Assembly (NCBI RefSeq): GCF_029227915.1
Contig: NC_079889.1
Coordinates: 4,092,001 to 4,156,000 of the forward strand
Direction of reading: 5' to 3'
DNA: 64,000 nt
DNA from: Hydractinia symbiolongicarpus
Lineage: Eukaryota > Cnidaria > Hydrozoa > Anthoathecata > Hydractiniidae
Shown here: positions 51,001 to 62,400 of the stretch, piece by piece
Position numbering within the stretch: position 1 is the first letter of the stretch
Layout: each line of letters opens with the position of its first letter
Notes under the pieces: model-generated
What the model was told of the DNA's origin: nothing
Databases searched by the model: none
Seen by the model: the letters and a program-made list of their open reading frames with translations, nothing else
Made by a program: the position numbers and the translations under genes

Positions 51001-54000
51001 AGGATGCAGCTGAGGAACTAGCAGCACCGCTATCATTTTTGATTAATCACAGTTTCAAATCTGGCATTTTTCCAACGATCGAAAAGACTGCCAAAGTAAC
51101 ACCTATATACAAGTCAGAAGCAAAACATTTGTTCTCAAATTATCGTCCAATATCCGTCCTCAACGTGATATCGAAAGTAGTTGAAAAAATTGCCTCTGAT
51201 CAACTATCACAGTACTTTGAATCGAACGGCCTCTTCAGTCCTTATCAATATGGCTTCCGTAAGAAAAGATCCACACAGCATGCTGTTACCAACCTAGTCA
51301 ACCATATACGTAATAACATGGACAAAGGAAACAAGACTGGAGTACTTTATATGGACTTTTCTAAAGCATTTGACACCGTACACCATTCATGTTTACTTCA
51401 CAAATTACCATACTACGGTATAACAGAGAATGAGCTATCGTGGATAAGTGACTATTTATTCAATAGATCCCAATTAGTAAATTTTGAAGGTACCAGTTCT
51501 AGAACGGAGAGTATCACTCATGGTGTTCCACAGGGATCCATTCTTGGCCCTCTTTTGTTCATCATTCTTCTGAATGATTTGCATTTTCGATTAAAGAACT
51601 GCTCTATTTTGAAATACGCTGATGACACAGTGTTGTACTACTCTCATAAAAACGAACGTCACATTGTATCCGTTATTAACAAAGAAGCTGATGTTGTACA
51701 ATCCTGGATTAGAGATAATTGTCTTATTCTCAACATGAAAAAAGGAAAAACCGAATTTGTTATGTATGGAAATAGATTGTCAAATGTGGATGATTGTAAT
51801 GTTGAAATTTTATCTACTACCATCAGCCAGTCTGATACTTACGAATATCTTGGTATAACGTTAGATTCTCATCTGAACCTGAACGAACACTACAGCAAGG
51901 TGTATAAGAAGATTTGCTCTCGTATATACTTATTGAAGAAATTACGACATCAGATTTCTCCTGTGGTAGCTAATTCCATATATAACGCGTTGATCAAACC
52001 AATATTTCACTACTGTTATCCTGTATATTGTAACCAAAGTAATTCTTGGAAAATGAAATTTGAAGGACTTCATAAACGTGCTAACACTATCATTCATAAT
52101 ACTGGAGAACATTCGATTTCTATTGAAAACGAACGTAAAAGAAAAGCTGTCACAGATGTTTTCAAGATTCTCCATAAAATTGATAACGTTAGCAATATTC
52201 AATACGAGCTGGTGAATCATAATATCAACACGAGAGGTAACAAGTCGCAGATAAGATTACCAAAAGTTAGAACAGAAGCTGGCCGAAAGACTACGAGCTA
52301 CTATGGTGCACAATTGTTCAATACACTGAACTTGGATGTACGAAATGAAAAATATTTTGTCAATTTTAAACGATATATTTCTAAGCACGAATGGTAATAT
52401 ATATTCATATGTGACTTATGTATTGTGCCTAGCCAATCATGATTTTCCTGGTAGTCTTTCTTTCATAACTTCAATCGGTGTTTCTATCACTTCTCACGCC
52501 TCTTTTGAAACAGTATCATTGTGTATGATGATGTCTGAACTTGTGCTTTCTTAGTAGTCTGTCATAGCATTTCACCTCAGTTGGTGTTTTAACAATTCTG
52601 ATGCCTCTTTCTGACTCAGTGTCTGAAAATTTTATTTATTTACTTGATTATTTTGACACATTTTAATATATATATAGTCACACATTCACACTTACGATCA
52701 ACTATGCCATTCTCCTTCACAGTGACTTATCCTGATACGTGCCTACTTGCTTACTCATCACTCGTCTTTATCCAAGAGTGCTACACTTACTAACTATGCC
52801 TCTTCGAAACAAAATTTTTATAGTATTTTTAGCTTTTACTTTCATTTATTTTTGTACAGGTCCTGCATTGATACCAGATATGTATATATTCTGACGTAGT
52901 CAACCTGTGTAAATATGAATAATAATAATAATAAAAAAAAAAAAAAAAAGGAGTTATTAAAAATAAACCGTCAGGAGAGGGGCGGAATTGCGCCCCCCCC
53001 CCCTTTTGCTCAAAGGTGGTCAAAAGTTTATGAGCATTGAGGAGAAACAACATTTTAAATCATCTTAAATATCATATTGAATATCTCAAAATAGCTAAAA
53101 AGGCAGAAATATTTCCTGTATACATAATTCATTCGATATAAGCAATATAATTGCTTTTAAAAAAACTTTCCGTGAGAAAATTTTTTAACTTTTTTAATCT
53201 GAAACCTTGTGCATAAAATCATGTCCAAAAACAGTCAAAGAACATATGTCTAGGGTTATTAGCTACCTAGCTATACCATAACTCCTTCAAAAATAATCCA
53301 TAAAAAATTTTTAAACAACGGAGAACAACATAGACCAACACAAACCTTCTTATGCAACAGTGAGATTTCATTGCTTTTCAATCGTATGCAGCAAATTTCT
53401 AAAATTAGTTTCAGGAAGCCAAGCATCAAATCTCCATAATGAGAAGCGTGCATTACATCTGGACACCCCTCCCCTTTCTTCCGACTTTTGGTTGGCCAAA
53501 AATGCAATGGATTGTGCTGTAAAAATGCTTGAGGAGAATCTGGACGCGAGTAAGCATCCTTGCAATCCTGGCAGCATTGGTGAGGGAGAAAATATTTATG
53601 TTTTAAAGACAAACGACTTATCATCTGCTGTTGTATATGATCTTGCTCCAGCTGTCAGACAATGGTAATTAAATATGTAATTGTAAAGTGCGACTTCTGC
53701 TTTTCTCAATATTGGACACGCTTAAGTTGTCAGTTTGCTTTGACACAAAAAATTGTAAAAGAAAGGGGGTGCATAGCCTCTCTACTTTTTTGCAAAGTTA
53801 TTCAAGGTGAAAGTAAAAATGATGCAAAGTCATTTGTATTTTTCTCATGACCTAATGCATTCAATTTCTGGATACACCATATAGAATGTTTCGAAGTTCC
53901 CTCGGAATGTATAGCAAAACGCCTTGGTAAATTAACTTTAAGCACAAGGCAAATACAGTTAAAGAAACTACGACCTGTTTATGTTCAGTTGGTGTAATAG

Positions 54001-56194
54001 CGTCAGACAATATAGAAATTTTATTTGAAGAAATTCTTAACAAATTTTTAGTGTCCTTTTTGGATATTAATTATTTGTTTCTATCGCGTCAACCTTTCCT
54101 GTTGGTTGATCACTGCAGACGGAAGACGTTTTAACGGAAACTTAAATAAAGCACAATATAATAATATTGAGAACCCAGGATTTTCTTAATAATTTATTTA
54201 CTATTTTTTTAAATATCCAGGTACTCTGAATACGATCTTCTCAATATTGATGATAATATGTGGATATATTCAGCTGACAGTAGAATAGTTGGTCACGTCA
54301 CACAGGTAGCTTCAGATTTCTGTTGTAGAATTATTGTCTGTTATATGTGCATTAAAAATGCATTAACCGTCCATAATCCATGTCGCTTTGCAGTAGTATA
54401 CGATATTGTAGCGATATGTAGGAAAAGAAATTATAATATAGATACCGTTCAGCTTTTCAAAATCCCTTAAATTATATAAACTTATTTTCTAAAATTAAAA
54501 GCACAGAGTCGCATTTTTGATGTAGTCTTCTATCTGGCCAATCTGTGTAGCGGTTGGCGTTATGAATATCCTTTTTGACCTATATATCTCTTAAATGCTG
54601 CGTATATAAGAAATATTTGTTTTATATACATTTCTACCATTTAGAAAATACTTCATAAAATTTTAGCCAATGTATAATTTTTAACAAACTAATTTTAAGA
54701 TTTTGGCTTCCAACCCACCTAGCTAGCTAGAGTTTTTTGTTTGTTTTTAATAGAATGCATTTCATTCTAATCGACGTTCTTCTTTCTTTTTGTCTTATCT
54801 TTTTGAGTTACATAAATAATTTGTTGATTTTAGTTGCTATGGAGCTCCACAACTCGCGTTGGATGTGGGGGTGCATATGGGGATGAAGCAGGGACTCGTA
54901 CTATTTACATTGTATGTCGCTACAGTCCACAAGGAAATGAATACTCCGGAAGTGCCCTTCTGGAAAATGTTCATGCTTTAAAAGAAAGTTAGTATTTTTT
55001 ACAGGCGTTGTTTTTGTCAATTTTGGATAACATTTCGGCATATAAAACTTTGGATTCGGATGATGATACTTCAGGTTTCGAAATATATTATTCAATTAAT
55101 AAATTGTTAGTCTTCGACTTACATATGAATTCTAGACCAGTTTATGAAAATCCGAAACTTATTGTTTCTTACAACCAATGAAGTGAAATAAAATATTTTT
55201 TCTAATACATAGGGGTTACTTCATTGTTTGGCGAAAAGAAAATTTTGTTTTTTGCAAAAAAGGCGTGATTTAAGGGGGGGTGGGGGTTGTGAACCGCGAA
55301 TTTTTTAAAAGTTTATATTTAAATACACTTTTACTTAATTTCAATATCGGTTGTTTCATGATAGATATTTCAAAACCTTTTTTGTCATCTGCGAAAATAA
55401 AGTTGCGCGAAACTGCCTAAAATTGCACAAAATTTCGCGTTTTTCCCGGATTGTAAAAAAATAATTTTTCGCAAATTTTCCTCACCATGAATTTGATAAC
55501 GTGGTAAACATTTTTGGTGCACTATTAAAGTGTTTCACATTTATAGCTTCTTTAAGCACAACATCAAGTTGATTTTTGTATTAGCATATGAATGTTTTTG
55601 TATCAACATGTCAATTTGCGAGTGGACATCCATGTTGTGCATAAGTAAGAAAAAACTAGGGAGATACAGGGAAATATAAATTTACCGGTTAAGGGCATAT
55701 TAGGTATATAAATAGGTCAGTTAAGGGATTGTTAAAGCGGAGAGGTGTGTAGGGTGGATATTGAATTGACAAGATGTCCACTATAGGAATGTGCAACGAA
55801 ATTATTATGCAAGACTACAGGTAATAAAACACAAGTGTACTCGTGTTCCAAAAAAGTTAACATGTGTTTATAAAAAATTTTGAAACTAAAAACAGGCAAA
55901 CAGGAAATCGAATCTCTCATTGCCTCTTTAAATCGATTCTTCATATATTAGAATATGTTGAAGAAAACTCATTCAAATACATTATTCATTCTTTAGCTCT
56001 ATTTTTCTGTTTATGTATTTCATTTTAAAGGACTTATTATTTATATTATTTGTCTTCTTATTTTTATTTTCTTCGTTATTTTAGCTCCATGCTTTAACGA
56101 ATTACCAGAGGAGTTATGTGCATTGGCTGATTGTACAGGCGCATATAAAGAAATGTATCTACGAGACTGTCGTATGACATGTCAAACATGTTAA
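48012..56194 (+). CDS. CAP-A: secreted CAP-domain protein with C-terminal ShKT domain (226 aa)
   Basis: Predicted exons: 48012-48063, 48536-48565, 53415-53664, 54221-54305, 54834-54987, 56085-56194 (TAA). All junctions are GT-AG and the phases 1,1,2,0,1 close perfectly. Residues 1-17 are a signal peptide (MRSFIVSLLSTFFVC). The CAP domain spans about 30-190 with HNEKR, EGENIY, WYSEYD, VGHVTQ, LLWSSTTRVGCG and VCRYSPQGN, keeping both His and both Glu of the CAP tetrad. Residues about 191-226 form a six-Cys ShKT domain ending CRMTCQTC. Intron 2 (4.85 kb) holds a same-strand LINE. CAP proteins are secreted and varied in role (defence, venom, development); here only secretion and fold are supported. 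Convergent with CAP-B. Confidence 0.85.
48340..48402 (-). mobile_element. Degraded ACTAGTC element fragment, copy 4
   Basis: The reverse complement keeps actagactgtagcccg and a diverged ggggtttgcccgttc. It lies in intron 1 of CAP-A. Confidence 0.35.
48700..48718 (+). repeat. Poly-C run of about 16-17 bases
   Basis: A cytosine run after ggcggat, in intron 2 of CAP-A. A second run of ten C lies at about 52995-53004, just beyond the LINE. Homopolymer length may be an assembly uncertainty. Confidence 0.7.
49118..52950 (+). mobile_element. Non-LTR retrotransposon (CR1/L2-like LINE), nearly intact
   Basis: A long ORF (49290-52399 region) is followed by a 3' UTR of about 510 bp and a tail of aataataataataataa plus poly-A ending at 52950. 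The 9-mer gagttatta stands at 49109-49117 and again at 52951-52959, a plausible target-site duplication that would set these ends. Inserted in sense orientation in intron 2 of CAP-A. The 9-bp match alone is weak in AT-rich DNA. Confidence 0.7.
49290..52397 (+). CDS. LINE ORF2: zinc finger, AP-type endonuclease and reverse transcriptase (1,035 aa)
   Basis: Order: a hydrophobic leader with a 2A-like motif (SGDVESCPGP, about residues 19-28); a PHD-like Cys/His finger (about 32-78: CPNC, CHNC, CH, CNLC); an exonuclease/endonuclease/phosphatase domain (IIHQNVNGL, ITETHL, GDLNCNY, ISDHDLVG, about 100-320); a reverse transcriptase (NYRPISVL, YMDFSKAFD, HGVPQGSILGPLLF, KYADDTVLYY, about 560-830); and a C-terminal region. 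It supplies target nicking and cDNA synthesis for its own mobility. No frameshift or stop interrupts it. The frame opens with a GTG after an in-frame TAG at 49263 and has no ATG until about residue 104, so the true start is mutated, non-AUG or upstream in another frame. Confidence 0.92.
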   Translation: MDTRPYSPKSLIALLLIISGDVESCPGPRYTCPNCTKVIRKNQKFDKCHNCANRCHLKFFKDVYEQGEERLFCNLCGTHDANDLESDHSLNPGFISFLSQRGMKIIHQNVNGLFEKLDRIKLLLSDSKNQVSIFCITETHLNSSLSTSILHIPGYIVERRDRKNGPHGGVLMYIREDISYQRRYDLETEGIEGIWIEILIPNTKSILLCSIYKPPDNSKYIDINFDAKLNDMITTVTDEGKECLITGDLNCNYLKPNDHVDIKDIFATNGFKQMIKEATRSISKTLIDIFLTTDSTKISKSFVDANSISDHDLVGIVRKMHVKKYASRKLFTRDYSKFNKDLFKDELRNVPWKNCFVEDNMNSSWNLFKHYLTIVINKHAPLVERKIRGMQNPWMSRDIKTNMNTRDYYLRCAKRTNSENDWSSYRRVRNLVSYLIRQAKANHIRSLFRENGTSPKDFWKQIKKSYPVKNNESASRSFKIGNETITDKKLIADGFCHFFATVGSTLVNSIPSITNLTWLPFNGSFYLTNVNPQHLSFKFQHVEISETIKVLKEINSSKASGIDDLPALLIKDAAEELAAPLSFLINHSFKSGIFPTIEKTAKVTPIYKSEAKHLFSNYRPISVLNVISKVVEKIASDQLSQYFESNGLFSPYQYGFRKKRSTQHAVTNLVNHIRNNMDKGNKTGVLYMDFSKAFDTVHHSCLLHKLPYYGITENELSWISDYLFNRSQLVNFEGTSSRTESITHGVPQGSILGPLLFIILLNDLHFRLKNCSILKYADDTVLYYSHKNERHIVSVINKEADVVQSWIRDNCLILNMKKGKTEFVMYGNRLSNVDDCNVEILSTTISQSDTYEYLGITLDSHLNLNEHYSKVYKKICSRIYLLKKLRHQISPVVANSIYNALIKPIFHYCYPVYCNQSNSWKMKFEGLHKRANTIIHNTGEHSISIENERKRKAVTDVFKILHKIDNVSNIQYELVNHNINTRGNKSQIRLPKVRTEAGRKTTSYYGAQLFNTLNLDVRNEKYFVNFKRYISKHEW

Positions 56195-57650
56195 ACCGTA
56201 TTGGTAAATTTATGCATATTCTAGAGTGTCAAATAACCTTTCAAAGTCTTCCTCTTCATTACATCCAGCCCACTTTCCCTCATCCCCGCCCCCACCCTCT
56301 ATTTCTTGAGCTTATCAAAGCATTTATTTCAAGCATCTAGCTAATTGACTTTTGACGGTAAAACATATTAGAGTACAAGTAGCTCTCCAACCTTACACTT
56401 GGGGAACGATTAAAAGTCTATGGGCAAGTTAAAATATTCACTAATTTCAACTTGCCGGGCATTTTCTGCTGACCAAAGAAACATATCTGAAGTTTCTAAA
56501 ATCAGCTTTTTAATGGGTAAAAAAATGTAGTTACAGTTTGATCATTAACGGGCTGCTTTCTGTTCTAAAATTGTTATTTCAAAAAGAAGCGTTTCTTTCA
56601 AAATAGCAGTTTACAAGTTTTAAAGAAACTTTTTCAAAAACAGTGATTTTATAATTTGCGTGAACCTTATTCTTTCTGGATTTTCTTGGAATAGAACTTG
56701 TCGTCTATAAGAGATTTCTATTAAAAAAAATTATAAAATATTGTTTGATAAACTAATTCTTTCTTTTTTTGTATTTACTCGTGTATATTTTTATGTGTGC
56801 GTCAAGTTAGTTTATAATATATTCTTTTGATTCGAAATACATGTTGGCAGTGCTCCCTCCACGTTCTGTATTATGTACATGTTCTTGATTTATATAAAAA
56901 TAACGTGCAGTTTGGGGTCAGGTCTGAAGTTGATATAAGGGTACAAGGTCTTAAACGGCAAGCTGGTTGCTTAAGACTGTTCGTTCAATATAATGTCATT
57001 AGCAAAAATGCTGACATTAGCAATTTATTGACCTAATTATTATTTAAGGGCTAGACAACAGCTGTGGTAGGTTTCATGTTTAACGAAAGACACCTTTAGA
57101 AATAACAAAGGGGGGAGGCAATCAAATCTTTCGCATTTTTCGTCAATCTTTACAACAATTTCATGAATGTTAGAATTTTAGTTAATGTTCGTAACTGTAA
57201 CAGCTTTGTTAAAATGTATTTTGGTTATTTATGCTTTTTACGCATCATAATTCTAGCACTTAATTAGGGAATTTACTGAAATTTTTTTGTTGGAATAATA
57301 CTCATTCAAATTCCTTGTTTTGAAAAAAAAAAATTTTTGCTGCTTGAATATTTCCCTCTTTTCCGTTAAATCCGCCTTTATTTTTAAAATAGCGAGACTA
57401 ATTTTGCGGCGTAAATAATAGAGTAGTATTTCCTGTAACATATCACTTCCAACTGCATTTTAGGGAGGTATTAAAAACGTTTCTTCCACAATATTCATTT
57501 ATAGAGATTGAAGACAAACTTGTATTTTATCTCAATGCTTTATTAGTAATACAAGGCTAATCCTACAATGCCAGATAAAGTGATTTCTGGTATTTCAAAT
57601 TGATTCTCTTGCATCGACAATTGTCTAACATTGTAAGAAAAATAACAAGT
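56195..57650. other. Gap between convergent CAP-A and CAP-B
   Basis: 3' flanks of both genes. No additional exon or repeat with clear boundaries seen. Confidence 0.5.
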
Positions 57651-60600
57651 TTAACATGCATTACATGTTGCAGGACAATTGGCTTCATTCAACGATCGGA
57701 ACGGTCCTCCGCAGTACTGTGCAGGATTCGTGGCAAGGTAACTACATTGCCCGATCGATTCAGCTCGATCAACGCACGACGAAGGAGAATCTGCAAGGAA
57801 AAAAACAAAATACAGGCTTTTCTTTTATAAGAACGTCTTAATTTTCAGGTAAAGCTGGATGTGCATTTTTCACACTTTTTCAGCCTGAAATGTTCTAGTT
57901 TGTGTTTTGCTAATAATAGGTATATATAGGAAACGTTTGACCAAACTTACGAATGACAAAATTAGTTAAAGGATTGGGAGGAACAGATTATTTTAATGTA
58001 TTTATATATGTACACATTTATATTACTAAAAAAGAAAGTGCTCGGGAATAAAAGTTTCTTAGTAATTCTAGAGTGACATTATTTTGTTTTATAATCAGTC
58101 AGGAAATTCAAGCTGAACACGTTTTTCATTTGTTCTTAGTTTTTCTCATCACAAACCTCAATAAAAGTTAGAAAAAGTCACAAAATTGTGGCGGACAGAA
58201 ACGGAAAAATTTTTAAGTGTAAGGGAAGAATTCCAAGGTAGCCGATCAAATTTTAGTATTTTTGTTATTCTGTTCCGTGTTGCTCTTGAGTAAAAAATTC
58301 AGCTAATAAATCTCATTGACTATAATTTTTTTTTCTACTTTTTGTCTTATTTTACTTACTTTTCAAGGGAAGCACATTTGCAAGGAGGGAAGCCCCATTG
58401 TAATCATTTCCTTGTGGAGAGTAGCGACATACGATGTATGTTCTTCGGATGCTGCCGATTTCTGCATACGCACCTCCACACCCTACAAGTGTTGTAGATT
58501 TCCATAATACCTAAAAACAATGATGTGTTTCTTGTATTCATTTTAAATCTAAAAGTGTTGCAGTCAAGCATTCGCTTCGAAATGCTTGATTTCATCCTGG
58601 AATTCTTTGTCTGCATTTAGTGTAGAACATATTTGTTACGCGCCAAAAAATTGTGAGTCGACTGCATATTCTTATGATAACACCCTAGTCTAGCGCAATA
58701 AAAAAGGGTAGCCTATGTCGTTGTTTAGGTAATAAGTTACCTAATTAGCATTACCTGTGTCACGTGACCGACCAATCTATTGTCAGCTGAAAACATCCAA
58801 TCACGGTTTTCCAAATTACCAAGTAAAGCCCATTCAGCATACCTAAATTTAACAAAAAAAATTGTACAAACGGGAAGGTCATTGTCTCAATTTAGTGGGT
58901 TGTTTTGTAGTAATTTTAAACCAAAGTTAAACAAAGTTTTCTAGGATAGGGGAGGCTATTTAGCTAGCTCACGTTTTAGCTTTCAATTATAATAATGATC
59001 TCAGGTAGCTAACGTTATAGAGACCAAGGACAAACCGCATAAATTAAGTCAACTAGATTTTCAATCTCATGAATGCATTTAATTCGTTTATGACTTTAGC
59101 TGTAAAACGAAAGCAACTCGGAATACCTTATCTTAACTGTGGATAGTTAAAAACAAGTTAGAAAGAAAGTAATACAAAAGTTTTAAAAGACATAAAAAAT
59201 GTAGCTATTCTTTGTCATTATACCTTGCTATGGTTTTGGAAAAGCTGGACGGGAGTTAATACGTCAAGTAAGATACGAATATAATGCTGTTTTAATTAAG
59301 TAAATCTTTCGTTTTCAAAGAAACTTGCGTGATTTCAGCACGCATACAGACAGAAAACGGTACTGTGACATCGAGTAGTCGTAGCCTGTAGAGATTTCCT
59401 GAATCACTATTACGGGTAACCTTGTTCCCCAGTTAGCATGATGTCACTGAATTACTCTGTGAAAGAGGGGGGAGTACTTAGCCTCAGAAAATCCTGCGAC
59501 AAACATCAGTGAATCCAAGGACGCACTATGGTTTAAAGAGTCCTTAAAAAGAAAGATTTGTTCCCACCCTCGCTATTGCCCAGACTGAGAAGTATTAAAG
59601 CCAGAATTATTACGAAGAATAATTTCACATAAGTTTTTTAAATTAAATTCTTCGTTTAGAAAAATAATAAAGCTTACCATTGTTGCATTGCTGGTCCAAG
59701 ATCACGTGCAATGCCAGATGATATGTCGGAACTACCAACATATATATTTTCACCCTCTTCTACACTTCCAGGATTACAAGGGTGTTGACTTGGATCAAGA
59801 TTCTCCCGGAACATTCTAATAGCACAATTTTTCGCATTTACGGCTTGTCTAAAGCCTTGTTTAAGGTCTGGAGTATCGATATGAAGTCTGCGTTTTTCAT
59901 TATGAGCATTCAATGTTTTAGCTGCCTCAACTAAAATTGAAAAAACATTTACATTGTGAGTTAAATGAGTAGATACTGTAATTAGCTATAATCAGGGAGA
60001 CCAAACCATAACATTAGCAAAAAAATATTTATTTTTGAAGCCTTCATACGTTACTGGTTAAATTACATAACGTCTAAAAGTCTTTTTTAAGGTCAAGATA
60101 TTCGGTATTGAATATGTAAAGACTTGAAAGATTCAAAGCTCCTTGTAAAAAAAATACGGAGTAATCTTTACGTTTTCGAATTCTTGAGTAAATATAAATC
60201 TCATTTTTTTAATTTTCGATCAATGTTTTTAGATACATATATTTCTTTTACGTTTTACTTATAAACAACATGCACTTTTTTGGAAATGAAAAAAACATGA
60301 CAGGACAGCTTCCGGAAAGGGCTCAAAATTCGTAAAAGAAGGTTTGTCTAAATATAATGTAATTAAACAAGAAATGCTAAGAATTGGCAGCATTTTCTTG
60401 ACCTAACTATTCATGATCTGATACAACTAAAATAAAAATGGGACAGAAGGAGATTGAAGATTTAGGAAAATCCAAATGTTCATTTTTTCGTCCAGGTATG
60501 AACTCTAGTGTTTAAGCGACATATGTGTTCTGCAATAAAGAGATGGAAATTAAAAAAAGGTAAAAATATATTTACTTATCCACGACTCTTTTTCCATAAC

Positions 60601-60840
60601 GCATTCTAAAGATAAGTAAAACAAAGTTAGAATATTATTTTTCAAAAACAGCACTTCGTTATTTATCCACAACTGCAAATCAAATATTTACCACTTTTAG
60701 CCTAACCTCATTTAATCATACGAGCCTACAGATTAATAACCTTATTCCACTGATTAGGACGAAAAAATTAAAACATAGTACTTACCAATAGCAGCAATGC
60801 AAATGAATGCATTTAAAAGTAAAGTGGTATAAAGTCCCAT
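57651..60840 (-). CDS. CAP-B: secreted CAP-domain protein with C-terminal ShKT domain (238 aa)
   Basis: Predicted exons: 60786-60840, 60576-60605, 59678-59930, 58755-58842, 58360-58510, 57651-57790 (TAA). Phases 1,1,2,0,1 match CAP-A, including the 30-nt exon 2. The signal peptide MGLYTTLLLNAFICIAAI opens the protein. The CAP domain has HNEKR, EGENIY, WYAEW, VGHVTQ, VLWKSTTLVGCGGAY and VCRYSPQGN, with the full His/Glu tetrad. The last 46 residues hold six Cys in ShKT spacing and end ATCNAC. Closest relative in the window is CAP-A, so the pair probably arose by local inverted duplication. ShKT domains occur both in channel-blocking peptides and in ordinary secreted enzymes; nothing here shows toxicity. 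Confidence 0.85.
58528..58740 (+). repeat. Short dispersed repeat, copy 1 (CAP-B intron 4)
   Basis: About 210 bp from ttgtattcattttaaatc to ggtaataagttac, nearly identical to 61848-62064. Contains a hairpin caagcat...atgcttg. Non-coding, lying between exons 4 and 5 of CAP-B. Confidence 0.7.
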
Positions 60841-61101
60841 CTAAAGAAAATTGCTGCATACAAGACTTTTTCTATTACAGACAATGCCGTAAGATGCAAT
60901 TGGGGTTATTAGGGGCAAACTATTCGTCCTTGTAAAAGGGGAGGAGAAAGCAACATTTCAAATGAAGTCTCTGGTCGTGGAACATTGTTGTTGTTGTCTT
61001 TTCTAGCAACATTAAAAAATGATGACAATTTGTTGTAAAAGACGTTTTTACAAGTAAATTCTTATAAAATATATGCTATAGAAATGACGCCAATCTTGTA
61101 A

Positions 61102-61789
61102 ACCGCATTCATATGTACGTAAATTTTTATATAAGGGCTTACGGACTGGCTGGTGTTCATTCATTTTCTTACATTACGTAAAATATTTACGTACATGTGG
61201 CATGTCTTACGAAAATTACGTAAACCCTTCCGGAATTCCGTAAGTGATTACGTGGATTTCCTTGCGTGAAAAACTTTTTGGATGTAAGAAACTGTACGTA
61301 AGCAAAAGGAAGAAAAAAATAAGAAAATATTGCGCAATAGCATTCGATTCTATAATCGAACGTCTACAATTTAAAATCTTCAAACAAAGCTTAATCAAAA
61401 GTATAATCAAAATGTCCTTGTATAAGGAGGAAAAGAGCTCTCGATTGTCGTTTATACATACGTTGTTCTTTTTGGTAAGAGCCACGCAGATTTTCACAGA
61501 AAGAACATAAAGAAGAATGGCTGGAAAGCAGTTGCGAATGAACTTGATTTAAAAGATGACGGCGCAGTTGATAAAATTGATATTTGTTGAAAAAACAAAA
61601 TTTTCAAAGAGATTTAGGTATATGTAAACAAAACAAAATTTTCGTGAGTGACAAAAGAGATTTACGTATATGTAAACAAAATTCTACGTAACAGGTGAAC
61701 AAAACCTCACGTAAGGAGAGACTTCTTACGTAAAATTTTCCATTAGCCCTTGCGTAAAATTATACGTGCATGTGGATGCGGCCTAAAAA
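61102..61789. mobile_element. ACGTA-rich inverted-repeat element (about 690 bp)
   Basis: The left end accgcattcatatgtacgt and the reverse complement of the right end, gccgcatccacatgcacgta, followed by aagggct in both, form imperfect inverted repeats. The interior is studded with ttacgtaa/tacgtaa motifs. Likely a non-autonomous DNA element. Confidence 0.5.
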
Positions 61790-62400
61790 ACTACAGAGTG
61801 TTTACGAACTGTGAGGGAGCAAAATACACTGTTCTCACGTGCCATTTAGTCTTGTATTCATTTTAAATCTAAAAGTGTTGCAGTCAAGCATCCGCTTCGA
61901 AATGCTTGATTACCGGTCTTCATCCTGGAATTCTTCGTCTGCACTTGGTGTAGAACATATTCGTTACGCGCCAAAAAATTGTGAGTCGACTGCAATTTCT
62001 TATGATAACACCCTAGTCTAGCGCAATAAAAAAGGGTAGCCTATGTCGTTGTTTAGGTAATAAGTTACTTGATTTAAAAGATGGTATAAGTCATTCCGTT
62101 GCTACGTGTTTCATTTCCTTTCTTTTTTTTTTTTTTTGACGACGAAGCAGTTGAAAAAAGTGATATTTGTTGATCGCTGCCATGCTGAATAAACCAAAAC
62201 AAAATTTTCAAAGAGATTTACGTATATGTAAACAAAATTCTACGTTACAGGTGAACAAAACCTCACGTAAGGAGAGACTTCTTACGTAAAATTTTCCATT
62301 AGCCCTTGCGTAAAATTATACGTGCATGTGGATGCGGCCTAAAAAACTACAGAGTGTTTACGAACTGTGAGGGAGCAAAATACACTGTTCTCACGTGCCG
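61543..62400 (+). repeat. Local direct duplication, units about 300 bp
   Basis: The segment acttgatttaaaagatg ... gcagttgataaaattgatatttgttg ... aaaattttcaaagagattta ... gttctcacgtgcc at 61543-61846 recurs at 62067-62400. The second part (about 180 bp ending in cacgtgcc) is almost identical. The copies are separated by an insertion (61848-62064) matching 58528-58740. Confidence 0.7.
61848..62064 (+). repeat. Short dispersed repeat, copy 2
   Basis: About 95% identical by eye to 58528-58740; differs by a few substitutions and an extra accggt. It sits exactly between the two duplicated segments, so it moved or was copied together with them. Confidence 0.7.
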
